Assembly (NCBI RefSeq): GCF_006335015.1
Contig: NZ_VDGT01000029.1
Location: 1 to 60,902 of the forward strand
Length of the DNA stretch: 60,902 nucleotides
Origin: Streptomyces sedi
GTDB taxonomy: Bacteria > Actinomycetota > Actinomycetes > Streptomycetales > Streptomycetaceae
Direction of reading: 5' to 3'
Below the pieces are notes generated by a model. It worked only from the letters and a program-made list of their open reading frames with translations. It was not told the origin of the DNA and did not search any database. Position numbers and translations under genes: made by a program. Positions 39,297 through 48,949 of this stretch are shown one piece after another (the stretch's first letter is position 1; every line of letters starts with the position of its first letter).

Positions 39297-42295
39297 GGCC
39301 GGGCGGCCACCAGGCGGAACCGGTGCGCGACGGCCGCCGCCTCGCCCCTGCTGGTCACCTCCAACTTGGCCAGGATGCGGGAGACATGGACGCTCACCGT
39401 CTTCGGTGAGATGAACAGCTGCTCGGCGATCTGCCGGTTGCTCCGACCCGCCGCCACCAGCTCCAGCACCGCGCGCTCCCTCGGCGTGAGTCCGAATGGC
39501 TCCTCCGGCGCCGGCTCGGGCGCCGGCCCCGCCGGAGAGGCGAGGTCGAGCCCGGCGCGCTGCGCCAGCCGCGCCACCCGCTCGCCCAGCGGCCCGGCGC
39601 CCAGCCGCGTGACCAACTCACAGGCGGCGCGCAGCTGCTCGCCCGCCGCCTCGCGGCCGTCCGGCCGCCCTTCGGCCAGCAGCGCCTCGGCCCAGCCATA
39701 CCGCGCCTCCGCCACGTGGTGCGGAAGCGGCAGGGGGGTGAGCTGGGCGACGGCCTCCGCCCAGTGCCGTGGCGTGTCCCGCCCCCGGGCACGGGCCAGC
39801 TGCGCGTCCACGAGCACGCCCATCGCCTCGCGTATCGGGACGTTGCGCGGGAGGCGTCGGGTCAGTGACCTGATCTCCTCGACCGCCGCCTCCCGCCCCT
39901 CCTCCGCGCCCGGCAGCCCGCGGCTCTCCGCCTCGGCCGTGGCGGCGGCGAAGGCCAGCATCCAGGCCAGCAGCGAGGCGCCGAACAGCTCCCCTGCGGC
40001 CATCCCGCGCACGACCTCCCGCGCGTGCGGCGGGCGCCCGCGCGCCACCGCCAGGTCGATCCGCAGCCTGGCCAGCTCCCAGTGGAACTGGGTGCCGCCC
40101 CTCACCCCCTCGATCTCCGCCAGTACCGCCTCCGACTCCGCCTCGGCCCGCGCCAGGTCCCCGCGCAGCACCGCGAGCTGGCCGGTGAGCACGCGGCTGA
40201 TCTGGCGACTCTGCGAGTGGCTCGCCCGCCGGGTCGCCTCGTCGAGCGCGGTCTCGGCCTCCGGCCAGCGGCCCATCGCGGTGCAGGCGAAGGCGCGGTT
40301 GCCCCACAGCCAGCTGTGGCCCTCGACCAGCCCGTAGCGCTCGGCCAGCTCGACGCTCTCGTCCAGATGCTCCAGGGCCTGCGCGAACTCGCCCGCGTCG
40401 ATCAGCACGGCGCTCAGGTTGTTCAGGCAGCGCCCCAGCAGTGCGACGTCGCCCCCGCGGAGCACCGTCGCCAGCACGGCCCGCATCTCGGTGACCGCCC
40501 CCTGGCCGTCGCCCGCGTCTGCCTGAAGGGTGGCCAGGGTGTAGCGGGCGTAGAGCTCCGTGCGGTGCGCCCCGACGAGACGGGCCAGGGAGACGGCGCG
40601 CTCGGCCCGCTCGATCACGTCCGGGTCCGGGCCGCGCTTGGCGAGCAGGGCCGCCTCCAGCGCCAGCACCCGGGCGTGCACCTCGGAGGGCGGCAGCCCA
40701 CGCAGCAGCTCCTGGGCGCGGGCCAGCTCCGCCGAGCCGTCGCCGCGCATCAGCCGCTCCGCCATGCCGACCCGTTGGGTCCAGAACCAGGCGGCGTGCA
40801 GCGGCTGTCGGACCTCGTCCAGCTCGCGCAGCGCCCGCCGGCAGAGCGCCAGGGCGCGTTCGCCGCGACCGGCGAGCTGCGCGGCTATCACCGCCTCGGC
40901 CATCAGGTCGACCCAGCCCACCGGCTCCTCCGGCTCCGGCGCCGGATAGCTCCAGACGCGCTGCGCCGGACGCAGCCCGACGCGCGCCTCCGGCTCCACC
41001 GCGTCCCACAGCTCCAGCGCCCGCTCCAGCAGCCGCAGCTGCTCCGCGTTGGCGAACCTGCGGCCCGCCACGACGGCCGCCGCCAGCACGGCGGGCAGCG
41101 CCCGGGGACGGTCGCCCGCGTGGTACCAGTGGCTCGCCAGCCGGGTGGGCAGCTCCTCGGCGGCCACCAGCGTCGGGTCGTCGGCGAGGGCCTCCGCGTA
41201 GCGGCGGTTGAGCCGGGCGCGCTCGCCCGGCAGCAGGTCGTCGGCGAGGGCTTCCCTGGTCAGGGCGTGTCGGAAGCGGTAGCCGTCGCCTTCGTCCGTG
41301 GCGACCAGCAGCCGAGCGCCGACGGCCGCCCGCAGCGTGGCCAGCAGCTCGGGCTCGGGCAGCGCGGCGACCCGGGCGAGCAGCCCGTGCTCCACGGAGG
41401 CTCCGCCCTCGGCGACGACCCGCAGCACGTCCTGCGTCCGCTCGTCCATCTCCTCGACGCGCACCAGCAGCAGGTCGCGCAGCGTCTCCGGCAGCGCCCC
41501 GCGCGGCCGGCCGCCGACCGTCAGCTCCTCGACGAAGAACGGGTTCCCCTCCGTGCGCGCGAAGACGGAGAGCGCCAGCGCCGCCTCCGGCGGGGCGCCC
41601 AGGATGCCGGCCATCTGGGCGGCGACCTCGTCGCCGCTCAGCCGGCGCAGCGCGATCCGGTGCACCGTGCGCAGCCGGTCCAGCTGGGCGAGGAACGGGC
41701 GCAGCGGATGGCGCCGGTGCAGGTCGTCGGTGCGGTAACTCCCCACCACCAGCAGCCGGGCGGATCGCACCGAGCGGATGTAGTAGGCCAGCAGCTCCCT
41801 GGTGGAGCGGTCCGCCCAGTGCAGGTCCTCGAAGACCAGCACCAGGGTGCGGTCCCGCGCCAGCCGCTCCAGCAGCCGGGTCAGCAGCTCGAAGAGGCGC
41901 GCGCGGTCCCACGCGTCCCCCTCGACGACCGGCACGGCCGCGCCGGACTCCTCCCACTCGGGCAGCAGCCGCGCCAGCTCTCCGCGCCGCTCCCCCGCCG
42001 CCTCGAACAGCTCGTCGCCCAACTGCCGGTGCAGCGCGCGCAGCAGCCCGGCCACCGGCGCGAACGGCAGCCCGTCGGCGCCCAGCTCCACGCCGGCCCC
42101 CACCGCCGTCGTCGCGCCGGCCGCGCGGGCGGAGGCGAGGAACTCCTCCAGCAGCCGCGTCTTGCCCACCCCGGCCTCGCCGCCGACGACCACCCCCTGC
42201 GGAATCCCCTCGTCGGCGCCGCGCAACAGACCCGCCAGGAGGGCCGACTCGTCCTGTCGCCCCACGAAGACGGGGCTCACGCTCTGTGTCTCCAC
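39293..42295 (-). CDS. Large ATP-binding LuxR-family (LAL) regulator
   Basis: A 1000-residue LAL-type regulator from GTG 42295 (VETQSVSPVFVGRQ). The N-terminal AAA/NTPase domain has the P-loop VVGGEAGVGKTRLLEEF (about 32-48) and Walker B LVLVFEDLHWADRSTRELL (about 150). The middle 600 residues are TPR-like helices. The C-terminal LuxR helix-turn-helix is LTPRERAVLELVAAGRSNRQ to KTVSVHVSRILAKL (about 930-985). An alternative start ATG 42381 (MSAPPLPADRE) overlaps the stop of a small upstream gene. Targets unknown; no biosynthetic gene cluster is near. Confidence 0.9.
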   Translation of the reverse strand: METQSVSPVFVGRQDESALLAGLLRGADEGIPQGVVVGGEAGVGKTRLLEEFLASARAAGATTAVGAGVELGADGLPFAPVAGLLRALHRQLGDELFEAAGERRGELARLLPEWEESGAAVPVVEGDAWDRARLFELLTRLLERLARDRTLVLVFEDLHWADRSTRELLAYYIRSVRSARLLVVGSYRTDDLHRRHPLRPFLAQLDRLRTVHRIALRRLSGDEVAAQMAGILGAPPEAALALSVFARTEGNPFFVEELTVGGRPRGALPETLRDLLLVRVEEMDERTQDVLRVVAEGGASVEHGLLARVAALPEPELLATLRAAVGARLLVATDEGDGYRFRHALTREALADDLLPGERARLNRRYAEALADDPTLVAAEELPTRLASHWYHAGDRPRALPAVLAAAVVAGRRFANAEQLRLLERALELWDAVEPEARVGLRPAQRVWSYPAPEPEEPVGWVDLMAEAVIAAQLAGRGERALALCRRALRELDEVRQPLHAAWFWTQRVGMAERLMRGDGSAELARAQELLRGLPPSEVHARVLALEAALLAKRGPDPDVIERAERAVSLARLVGAHRTELYARYTLATLQADAGDGQGAVTEMRAVLATVLRGGDVALLGRCLNNLSAVLIDAGEFAQALEHLDESVELAERYGLVEGHSWLWGNRAFACTAMGRWPEAETALDEATRRASHSQSRQISRVLTGQLAVLRGDLARAEAESEAVLAEIEGVRGGTQFHWELARLRIDLAVARGRPPHAREVVRGMAAGELFGASLLAWMLAFAAATAEAESRGLPGAEEGREAAVEEIRSLTRRLPRNVPIREAMGVLVDAQLARARGRDTPRHWAEAVAQLTPLPLPHHVAEARYGWAEALLAEGRPDGREAAGEQLRAACELVTRLGAGPLGERVARLAQRAGLDLASPAGPAPEPAPEEPFGLTPRERAVLELVAAGRSNRQIAEQLFISPKTVSVHVSRILAKLEVTSRGEAAAVAHRFRLVAARP

Positions 42296-42378
42296 AGGGT
42301 CGAGGATGCCACGAAACACTGACAGAGCGTTACCATTTTTGCCGGTGATCTCTCGGTCCGCGGGGAGCGGAGGCGCGC

Positions 42379-42528
42379 TCATGCCGCCGTGGCCCAGACG
42401 GCGGAGGTCGCACCGCGCGGCGGACGTCTCTCGCGGCGGACGCGACGCAGCCGCGCGCCCGCGCGGTACGCACGCGCCGCCCTCTCCAGCTCGGCGGCAC
42501 GGTAGCGGTGCAGTTCGTACTCCAGCAC
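42379..42528 (-). CDS. Small basic protein upstream of LAL regulator
   Basis: A 49-residue protein from GTG 42528 with AGGAG 5 nt upstream: VLEYELHRYRAAELERAARA, then a run of Arg-rich residues (RLRRVRRERRPPRG) and AVWATAA. Small proteins with the YELHRYRAAEL motif are common in Streptomyces but their role is not known. The stop overlaps a possible ATG of the regulator (ATGA), so it may couple translation. Confidence 0.7.
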   Translation of the reverse strand: MLEYELHRYRAAELERAARAYRAGARLRRVRRERRPPRGATSAVWATAA

Positions 42529-42680
42529 GAGGACTCCTCGGATCGGCGGTGGCGGCCCCCGGCGATTCGCCGCCGGGCGCCCCTTCCACCGCCCACCTTC
42601 CGGGCCTTACCCGCACCGCCACATCGGACGAATGCCCAGGTCTCCCCACCCGTTCGCCTCAGCCGCACCTCAGTCACGCC

Positions 42681-42714
42681 GAGGCCCCCGGCGCCTGACG
42701 CTGCCGGGGGCCTC
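42681..42714 (-). terminator. Terminator downstream of gatB
   Basis: GAGGCCCCCGGC and GCCGGGGGCCTC make a perfect 12-bp stem around a 10-nt loop, 78 bp after the gatB stop. Confidence 0.8.
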
Positions 42715-42732
42715 AGTCCGGGCCTCAGAGGC

Positions 42733-42783
42733 CTTAGAGACCTGGAGACCTTAGGGACCTGGGGACCTTAGGGACCTGAGGAG
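42733..42783. repeat. Three tandem 17-bp units after gatB
   Basis: CTTAGAGACCTGGAGAC, CTTAGGGACCTGGGGAC and CTTAGGGACCTGAGGAG follow without gap, with a partial fourth copy reaching the gatB stop codon. The units are A/T-richer than the surroundings. Confidence 0.8.
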
Positions 42784-42791
42784 CTGAGGAA

Positions 42792-44300
42792 CTAGCCCTC
42801 GACGCCGAGTCGTTCCAGGATCAGCTCCTTGGCCCTGGCCGCGTCGGCCTGTCCCCTGGTCGCCTTCATCACGGCGCCCACCAGGGCACCGGCCGCGGCC
42901 ACCTTGCCGGACCTGACCTTGTCGGCCACGGCCGCGTTGGCCTCGATGGCCTCGTCCACGGCCTTGCCCAGCGCGCCCTCGTCGGAGACGATCCGCAGCC
43001 CGCGCTTCTCCACCACGGCGTCCGGGTCGCCCTCTCCGGCGAGCACGCCCTCGATGGCCTGGCGCGCCAGCTTGTCGTTGAGCGCCCCCTCGGCGACCAG
43101 CGCGGTGACCCGCGCCACCTGCTCCGGGGTGATGGGCAACGCGGCCAGCTCCACGCCCTGTTCGTTGGCGCGCCTGGCCAGCTCGCCCATCCACCACTTG
43201 CGGGCGGCGGCCGGCTCGGCCCCCGCCGTGACGGTGGCGACGATCAGCTCGACGGCGCCCGCGTTCAGCGCCGACTGCATCTCGTGGGCGCTGATGCCCC
43301 ACTCCTCGCGCAGGCGGTTGCGCCGGGTCAGCGGCAGCTCCGGCAGGCCGGCGCGCAGCTCCTCGACCCACTCCCTGGACGGGGCGACGGGCACCAGGTC
43401 GGGCTCGGGGAAGTAGCGGTAGTCCTCCGCCTCCTCCTTGACCCGGCCGGAGGTGGTGGTGCCGTTCTCCTCGTGGAAGTGGCGCGTCTCCTGCACGATG
43501 GTGCCGCCCTCGTCGAGGACGGCGGCGTGCCGCTGCACCTCGAAGCGGACCGCGCGCTCCACGCTGCGCAGCGAGTTGACGTTCTTCGTCTCGCTGCGGG
43601 TGCCGAACTTCTCCCGCCCGTGCGGCCGGAGCGAGAGGTTGACGTCGCAGCGCATCTGGCCCATCTCCATGCGGGCCTCGGAGACGCCGAGCGACCTGAT
43701 CAGCTCGCGCAGCTCGGCGACGTAGGCGCGCGCCACCTCGGGGGCGCGCTCGCCGGCGCCCTCGATCGGCCTGGTGACGATCTCGATCAGCGGGATGCCG
43801 GCGCGGTTGTAGTCGAGCAGCGAGTGCGAGGCGCCGTGGATGCGCCCGGTCGCGCCGCCGACATGGGTGGACTTGCCGGTGTCCTCCTCCATGTGGGCGC
43901 GCTCGATGCCCACACGGAAGACCTCTCCGTCGGAGAGCTGAACGTCCAGATAGCCGTCGAACGCGATGGGCTCGTCGTACTGCGAGGTCTGGAAGTTCTT
44001 CGGCATGTCCGGATAGAAGTAGTTCTTCCGGGCGAAGCGGCACCACTCGGCGATCTCGCAGTGGAGAGCGAGTCCGATCCGCACGGCCGACTCCACGCCC
44101 ACCGCGTTGACGACGGGCAGCGCGCCCGGCAGGCCGAGGCAGGTGGGGCAGGTCTGCGCGTTGGGGTCGGCGCCGAGGGTGGTGGCGCAGCCGCAGAACA
44201 TCTTGGTCTTGGTGCCCAGCTCGACATGGACCTCCAGGCCCATGACGGGGTCGTAGGACGCCAACGCGTCCTCGTACGACACCAGTTCGGTGACGGTCAC
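42792..44300 (-). CDS. gatB: Asp-tRNA(Asn)/Glu-tRNA(Gln) amidotransferase subunit B
   Basis: A 502-residue GatB. It binds the misacylated tRNA and activates the Glu/Asp carboxylate. Motifs: GLEVHVELGTKTKMFCGC (with the Zn-type Cys pair C...CPTCLGLPG), HMEEDTGKSTH and DYNRAGIPLIEIVT. The C-terminal Yqey-like domain ends in DAARAKELILERLG. Part of gatC-gatA-small gene-gatB, all on the minus strand; a terminator and tandem repeat follow. It is needed because actinobacteria lack GlnRS/AsnRS routes. Confidence 0.97.
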   Translation of the reverse strand: MTVTELVSYEDALASYDPVMGLEVHVELGTKTKMFCGCATTLGADPNAQTCPTCLGLPGALPVVNAVGVESAVRIGLALHCEIAEWCRFARKNYFYPDMPKNFQTSQYDEPIAFDGYLDVQLSDGEVFRVGIERAHMEEDTGKSTHVGGATGRIHGASHSLLDYNRAGIPLIEIVTRPIEGAGERAPEVARAYVAELRELIRSLGVSEARMEMGQMRCDVNLSLRPHGREKFGTRSETKNVNSLRSVERAVRFEVQRHAAVLDEGGTIVQETRHFHEENGTTTSGRVKEEAEDYRYFPEPDLVPVAPSREWVEELRAGLPELPLTRRNRLREEWGISAHEMQSALNAGAVELIVATVTAGAEPAAARKWWMGELARRANEQGVELAALPITPEQVARVTALVAEGALNDKLARQAIEGVLAGEGDPDAVVEKRGLRIVSDEGALGKAVDEAIEANAAVADKVRSGKVAAAGALVGAVMKATRGQADAARAKELILERLGVEG

Positions 44301-44330
44301 GGGGTGTACCTCTCGGATGGTCGAAAGCGC

Positions 44331-44558
44331 TCAGTCACTGAGGATGCCGCCGCCGTCCTCGTTCATGCGGCGCAGCTCGCGGGCGAGCAGGGCGATCCCG
44401 GTGGCGAGGGCGGCGGCGGAGACGACGGCGTCCACCAGCCGCAGGTTGTCCCGCTCCTCGCGCGCCTCGCGCAGCTGCTTGGCCACGCTGACCGCCCCGA
44501 AGAGCGAGCCGCCAATGGAGATGTAGGTGCCCACCTTGGACTTCGGCTTCTTGCTCAC
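44331..44558 (-). CDS. Small membrane-associated protein coupled to gatA
   Basis: A 75-residue protein; GTG 44558 overlaps the gatA stop (GTGA). It has a Lys-rich N-terminus (VSKKPKSKVG), a short hydrophobic part (YISIGGSLFGAVSVA), a charged helix (KQLREAREERDN) and a hydrophobic helix (VVSAAALATGIALLA) that may lie in the membrane. It sits between gatA and gatB, the same place I recall in other Streptomyces. Function unknown. Confidence 0.8.
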   Translation of the reverse strand: MSKKPKSKVGTYISIGGSLFGAVSVAKQLREAREERDNLRLVDAVVSAAALATGIALLARELRRMNEDGGGILSD

Positions 44559-46048
44559 AGCGCCGGTACCTCCTCGATAATCGGGTGCCCCCAGCGTGCC
44601 TGGAACGCGGCCTCGACGGCCGAACCGACGCGGTAGAGACGGTCGTCGGCCATCGCGGGGGCGATGATCTGGAGGCCGACCGGGAGGCCGTCCTCGTCGG
44701 CCAGGCCGCAGGGCAGCGACATGGCGGCGTTCCCCGCCAGGTTGACGGGGATGGTGCACAGGTCAGCGCGGTACATCGCCATCGGGTCGTCCGCGCGCTC
44801 GCCGATGGGGAACGCGGTGGTCGGCGTCGTCGGCGAGACCAGGACGTCCACGTCGGCGAAGGCCCGCTCGAAGTCCCGGCTGACCAGGGTCCGCACCTTC
44901 TGGGCGCTGCCGTAGTAGGCGTCGTAGTAACCGGAGGAGAGCGCGTAGGTGCCGAGCATCACGCGCCGCTTGACCTCGGGGCCGAAGCCGGCCTCGCGGG
45001 TCAGCGAGGTGACCTCCTCGGCGGAACGGGTGCCGTCGTCGCCGATCCGCAGCCCGTAGCGCATGGCGTCGAACCTGGCCAGGTTCGACGAGCACTCGGA
45101 GGGGGCGATCAGGTAGTAGGCGGCCAGCGCCAGGTCGAACGAGGGACAGGAGACCTCGACGACCTCGGCCCCCAGCTCGCGCAGCAGCTCCACGGACTCG
45201 TCGAACCGCCGGACCACGCCCGGCTGGTACCCCTCGCCGCGGAACTCCCTGACCACGCCGATCCTCATCCCCTCGACGGAGCCGTTCCGCGCGGCGGCGA
45301 CCACGTCGGGCACGGGGGCGTCGATGGAGGTGGAGTCCAGCGGGTCGTGGCCGGCGATCACCTCGTGGAGCAGGGCCGCGTCCAGCACGGTGCGCGCGCA
45401 GGGGCCGCCCTGGTCCAGGGAGGAGGAGAACGCCACCATGCCGTAGCGGGAGACCCCGCCGTAGGTGGGCTTGACGCCGACGGTGCCGGTGACGGCGGCC
45501 GGCTGGCGGATCGAGCCGCCGGTGTCGGTGCCGATCGCCAGCGGCGCCTGGAAGGAGGCCAGCGAGGCGGAGGAACCGCCGCCGGAACCGCCGGGGATGC
45601 GGGTCAGGTCCCAGGGGTTGCCCGTCGGGCCGTAGGCGCTGTTCTCCGTGGAGGAGCCCATGGCGAACTCGTCCATGTTGGTCTTGCCGAGGATCACCAC
45701 GCCCGCCTCCTTGAGGCGGCGGGTGACGGTCGCGTCGTAGGGCGGGATCCATCCTTCGAGGATCTTGGAGCCGACGGTGGTGGGCACGCCCTCGGTGGTG
45801 AAGATGTCCTTCAGCGCCAGCGGGACGCCGGCCAGCGGGCCGAGCCGCTCGCCGGCGGCGCGGCGCTGGTCGACGGCCTTGGCCTGGGCCAACGCGCCCT
45901 CGCGGTCGACGTGGAGGAAGGCGTGGACCTTCTCGTCGACCTCTTCGACGCGGGCCAGGTGGGCCTCGGTGACCTCGACGGAGCTGGCGGTGCCGTCGGC
46001 GACGGCGGCGGCCAGCTCGGCCGCGGTGAGCCGGGTCAGATCTGCCAT
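44555..46048 (-). CDS. gatA: Asp-tRNA(Asn)/Glu-tRNA(Gln) amidotransferase subunit A
   Basis: A 497-residue amidase-signature enzyme that frees ammonia from glutamine for tRNA transamidation. The Ser-cisSer-Lys triad lies in LALKDIFTTEG, GGSGGGSSAS and GTDTGGSIRQPAA. ATG 46048 was chosen because GGAGG is 9 nt upstream; a GTG at 46057 overlapping gatC is an alternative. It begins just after gatC. Confidence 0.97.
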   Translation of the reverse strand: MADLTRLTAAELAAAVADGTASSVEVTEAHLARVEEVDEKVHAFLHVDREGALAQAKAVDQRRAAGERLGPLAGVPLALKDIFTTEGVPTTVGSKILEGWIPPYDATVTRRLKEAGVVILGKTNMDEFAMGSSTENSAYGPTGNPWDLTRIPGGSGGGSSASLASFQAPLAIGTDTGGSIRQPAAVTGTVGVKPTYGGVSRYGMVAFSSSLDQGGPCARTVLDAALLHEVIAGHDPLDSTSIDAPVPDVVAAARNGSVEGMRIGVVREFRGEGYQPGVVRRFDESVELLRELGAEVVEVSCPSFDLALAAYYLIAPSECSSNLARFDAMRYGLRIGDDGTRSAEEVTSLTREAGFGPEVKRRVMLGTYALSSGYYDAYYGSAQKVRTLVSRDFERAFADVDVLVSPTTPTTAFPIGERADDPMAMYRADLCTIPVNLAGNAAMSLPCGLADEDGLPVGLQIIAPAMADDRLYRVGSAVEAAFQARWGHPIIEEVPAL

Positions 46049-46053
46049 CTCGC

Positions 46054-46350
46054 TCACTCCTCCCCCAGGATCTGGGGCACCTTGAACCGCTGCTGCTCCT
46101 GCGCCGGGGCGCCGGCGAGCGCCTGGGCCGGGGTGAGGCCCTGGCGGACCTCGTCGGGACGCATCACGTTGGTGAGCGGCAGCGGGTGGGAGGTCGGCGG
46201 TACGTCCTGGGCGGCGACGTCGGAGACGCGGGCGACCGCGCCGATGATGTCGTCGAGCTGTCCGGCGAAGTGGTCTAGCTCCTCGGCCGAAAGCTCCAGA
46301 CGCGCCAGCCGGGCGAGGTGGGCGACCTCCTCGCGCGTGATGCCGGGCAT
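46054..46350 (-). CDS. gatC: Asp-tRNA(Asn)/Glu-tRNA(Gln) amidotransferase subunit C
   Basis: A 98-residue GatC, the small subunit that wraps GatA and GatB. It starts MPGITREEVAHLARLARLEL and ends FKVPQILGEE, both conserved. It heads the gat operon, with the next start 5 bp after its stop. Confidence 0.96.
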   Translation of the reverse strand: MPGITREEVAHLARLARLELSAEELDHFAGQLDDIIGAVARVSDVAAQDVPPTSHPLPLTNVMRPDEVRQGLTPAQALAGAPAQEQQRFKVPQILGEE

Positions 46351-46511
46351 GTGGCGATCCTCTTGCTCGTCGCGGGCTGGTTCGGTGGCGACGGGTCCGG
46401 CCGGTCCGGCGCCTCGGCGCGGGCGCCGGGGCGGGGCCCGTCGCGCGGTGGACCGCCGGTCCCGTGTGCGCCCAATCCTAGGACGCGGCGCCGACTGCCC
46501 GCGCACCGCTT

Positions 46512-46539
46512 TCCCCGGGGGCCCGTCGGCGCCCGGGGA
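46512..46539 (-). terminator. Terminator downstream of rmdB
   Basis: TCCCCGGGGGC and GCGCCCGGGGA pair around CCGTCG, 9 bp after the rmdB stop. Confidence 0.65.
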
Positions 46540-46548
46540 GGCCGTCGG

Positions 46549-48681
46549 TCAGCGGACGGAGGCGCGGCGGACCGGCAGGGTCCTGGCGGCGGGGCCGGGC
46601 GGGGCGCCGGCGGCGGGCGGGCGGCCCTCGACCGCGCGGGCCTCGGGGGAGCTGCTCCTGCGGGCGCGGAGCCAGGCGGTGGTCTCGGGGGCCGGCATCG
46701 CGGCGGAGACCAGCCAGCCCTGGACGGCGTCGCAGCCCAGGTCGCGCAGCCGTTCCCAGGTCTCGTCGTCCTCCACCCCCTCGGCGACGACCATCAGCTT
46801 CAGCGAGTGCGCGAGGTCGATGGTGCAGCGGACGATCTCCGCGTCCTCGGCGTCGGCCACCAGCCGGGCCACGAACGAACGGTCGATCTTCAACTCGCTG
46901 ACCGGCAGCCGCCGCAGGTGGACCAGGGAGGAGTAGCCGGTGCCGAAGTCGTCCAGCGACATCCGCACGCCGTGGCCGGCGAGGGCGGCGAGGGTGTCGG
47001 CGGCGTGGTGCGGGTCCTCCAGCATGACGTGCTCGGTGATCTCCAGCTGGAGCGCGTCCGGCGGGACGCGGTGGCGGGACAACCGGGCGGCGACGTCGCC
47101 GGCGAAGCCGGGCGAGAGGACGTCACGGGGCGAGACGTTGACGGCGACGGGGACGGTGAGCCCGGCGGCGCGCCAGGCGGCGACCTGGTGGAGCGCGGTC
47201 TCCAACACGTACTCGGTCAGGCGGGGCATCAGCCCCGAGGCCTCGGCGATGGCGATGAACTCGTCGGGCGCGACCCTGCCGCGTTCGGGGTGGTGCCAGC
47301 GGACCAGCGCCTCAAGGCCGGCGACGGCGCCGTCGAAGCCGACCTTGGGCTGGTAGTGCAGCTCCACCTCGCCGTCGTCCAACGCCTGGCGCAGGTCGCC
47401 CAGGAGGGCGAGCCGGTCGGGGGTGTTGCCGTCGCGGCTGGCCTCGTAGACCTCGACGCCGGTGCGGTCGCGCTTGGCCAGGTACATGGCGACGTCGGCG
47501 CGGCGCAGCAGGCCCTCGGCCTCGGGGGCGTGCTCGGGGTAGACGGCGACGCCGGCGCTGGCTTCGACCAGCAGGCTGAGGCCGTCCAGCTCCAACGGGG
47601 CGTCCAGGGCGCCGATCAGCTCGCGCGCGGTGCGCTGCGCCGCGGTGGCGGAGCCGGTGTGCGGCAGCAGCACGGCGAACTCGTCGCCGCCGAGCCGGGT
47701 GAGCTGCGCGCCGGCGGGCAGCCGCGCCCGCACCCGTTCGGCGATCAGCAACAGCAGCCGGTCGCCCGTGAGATGGCCGAGGGTGTCATTGACCGATCGG
47801 AAGCTGTCGAGGTCGATCAGTATCAGCGCGACCCTGCGCTGCTCGTGGGCCGCCTCGTCCAGCGCCTCGGTGGTGCGGGAGAGGAGCCAGCCGCGGTTGG
47901 GCAGCCCGGTGAGCGGGTCGAGCAGCTGGTCCTCGGCGCGCGCCATGGCCATCCGAAAGGTGGAGTCGACGGCTATCAGCGGGACGGCGAAGAGCGGCAG
48001 CAGCCCGGGGGCCGCCTCGGCCACCACCGCGGTCAGCGGCGCGGTGCCGAGCAGGGCGAGCGCCACGGTCAGCTGACGCGACCAGGCGAGACGGGTCAGC
48101 GCGCGGCCGGCGCCGCCTCTGCCCTCCTCGGCGAGGGAGGGCAGGGCGCGGCTGACGGCGATGTAGGCGCAGCCGGCGAGGAAGAGCTGGGGCAGCGCGC
48201 CGAGCCCCCAGTCGGTGGGCTGCCAGGGGTGCTCGACGCTGGGCGTGGTGCCGAAGAGGGCGAGCAGCAGGGCCGCGGCGCCCACCCCGTGGACGCCCAC
48301 GGCACCGTGCCACAGCGCGTCGCGGCGGTATCTCGGGCGGACGGCGGCGACCAGACCGGCGATGACCAGGACGACGACGACGGCGGGCAGCCAGCCGTGC
48401 ACCAGCAGCACGGAGAGCGCCAGCGCCGAGCCGGCGCTGCTGCCGCCGGCGCGCGAACGCCCGTCGCCGAGCGCCATCTCGGCGGCGACCAGCAGGGTCA
48501 GGACGGCGAAGCCCCAGCCGACGCGGTCGTCGGGGAAGAGCTGTCGCCCGGCGCCCAGCGCCCAGGCGATTCCGCTGGTGGTGAGCAGTGCGGCCGTGGA
48601 GACGACGGCCGCGCGGCCCCAGCGGCGCGGCCTGGGAAGGCCACACCGCGAGGGCGTTCTCCCTCTCGGGGTGGTCTGCAT
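46549..48681 (-). CDS. rmdB: Membrane GGDEF-EAL protein (RmdB-like c-di-GMP phosphodiesterase)
   Basis: A 710-residue protein with about 6 membrane segments in the first 240 residues, a GGDEF domain with intact LGGDEFAVL near 328 and an EAL domain with all main motifs: EALVRW near 452, NVSPRDV, ITEHVM, DDFGTGYSS, KIDRSF and EGVEDDE. Both domains look active by motif. In S. coelicolor, RmdB is a phosphodiesterase required for normal development. Start ATG 48681 has GAGAGG 9 nt upstream. It stands alone downstream of ligA on the same strand, with about 270 bp between. Confidence 0.93.
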   Translation of the reverse strand: MQTTPRGRTPSRCGLPRPRRWGRAAVVSTAALLTTSGIAWALGAGRQLFPDDRVGWGFAVLTLLVAAEMALGDGRSRAGGSSAGSALALSVLLVHGWLPAVVVVLVIAGLVAAVRPRYRRDALWHGAVGVHGVGAAALLLALFGTTPSVEHPWQPTDWGLGALPQLFLAGCAYIAVSRALPSLAEEGRGGAGRALTRLAWSRQLTVALALLGTAPLTAVVAEAAPGLLPLFAVPLIAVDSTFRMAMARAEDQLLDPLTGLPNRGWLLSRTTEALDEAAHEQRRVALILIDLDSFRSVNDTLGHLTGDRLLLLIAERVRARLPAGAQLTRLGGDEFAVLLPHTGSATAAQRTARELIGALDAPLELDGLSLLVEASAGVAVYPEHAPEAEGLLRRADVAMYLAKRDRTGVEVYEASRDGNTPDRLALLGDLRQALDDGEVELHYQPKVGFDGAVAGLEALVRWHHPERGRVAPDEFIAIAEASGLMPRLTEYVLETALHQVAAWRAAGLTVPVAVNVSPRDVLSPGFAGDVAARLSRHRVPPDALQLEITEHVMLEDPHHAADTLAALAGHGVRMSLDDFGTGYSSLVHLRRLPVSELKIDRSFVARLVADAEDAEIVRCTIDLAHSLKLMVVAEGVEDDETWERLRDLGCDAVQGWLVSAAMPAPETTAWLRARRSSSPEARAVEGRPPAAGAPPGPAARTLPVRRASVR

Positions 48682-48949
48682 GGCGGGAACCTCTCACGGC
48701 GATCCGGCCCCGGTCGGACGGGCGGCTGGGGCCCTGTCCACCCTAGGCGGCCAACCGCCGTCGGTGGCGGCGAACTTGGCGGGTTGCCGAAAGCGACCCG
48801 GCGCGAACTAGTCCCCTGGTATATGCCGCGCGCGGGGGCGGTAAATGCTTGCTCCCCTCGATCCACGACGCGCTCCGGCGCGCTCCCCCCGCCCCCCGAC
48901 CCCGGTCTCGCGGGAGAAGCCGCTGGTCACGAGAGAGGCGCGCGGCGCG

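Noticed and set aside
42733..42783. Possible CRISPR array
   Set aside because: Units are directly adjacent with no spacers, and no cas gene is in the window.
46268..46285. Half-site TGGTCTAG resembling a DasR element
   Set aside because: It lies inside gatC, and only one half of the palindrome is present.
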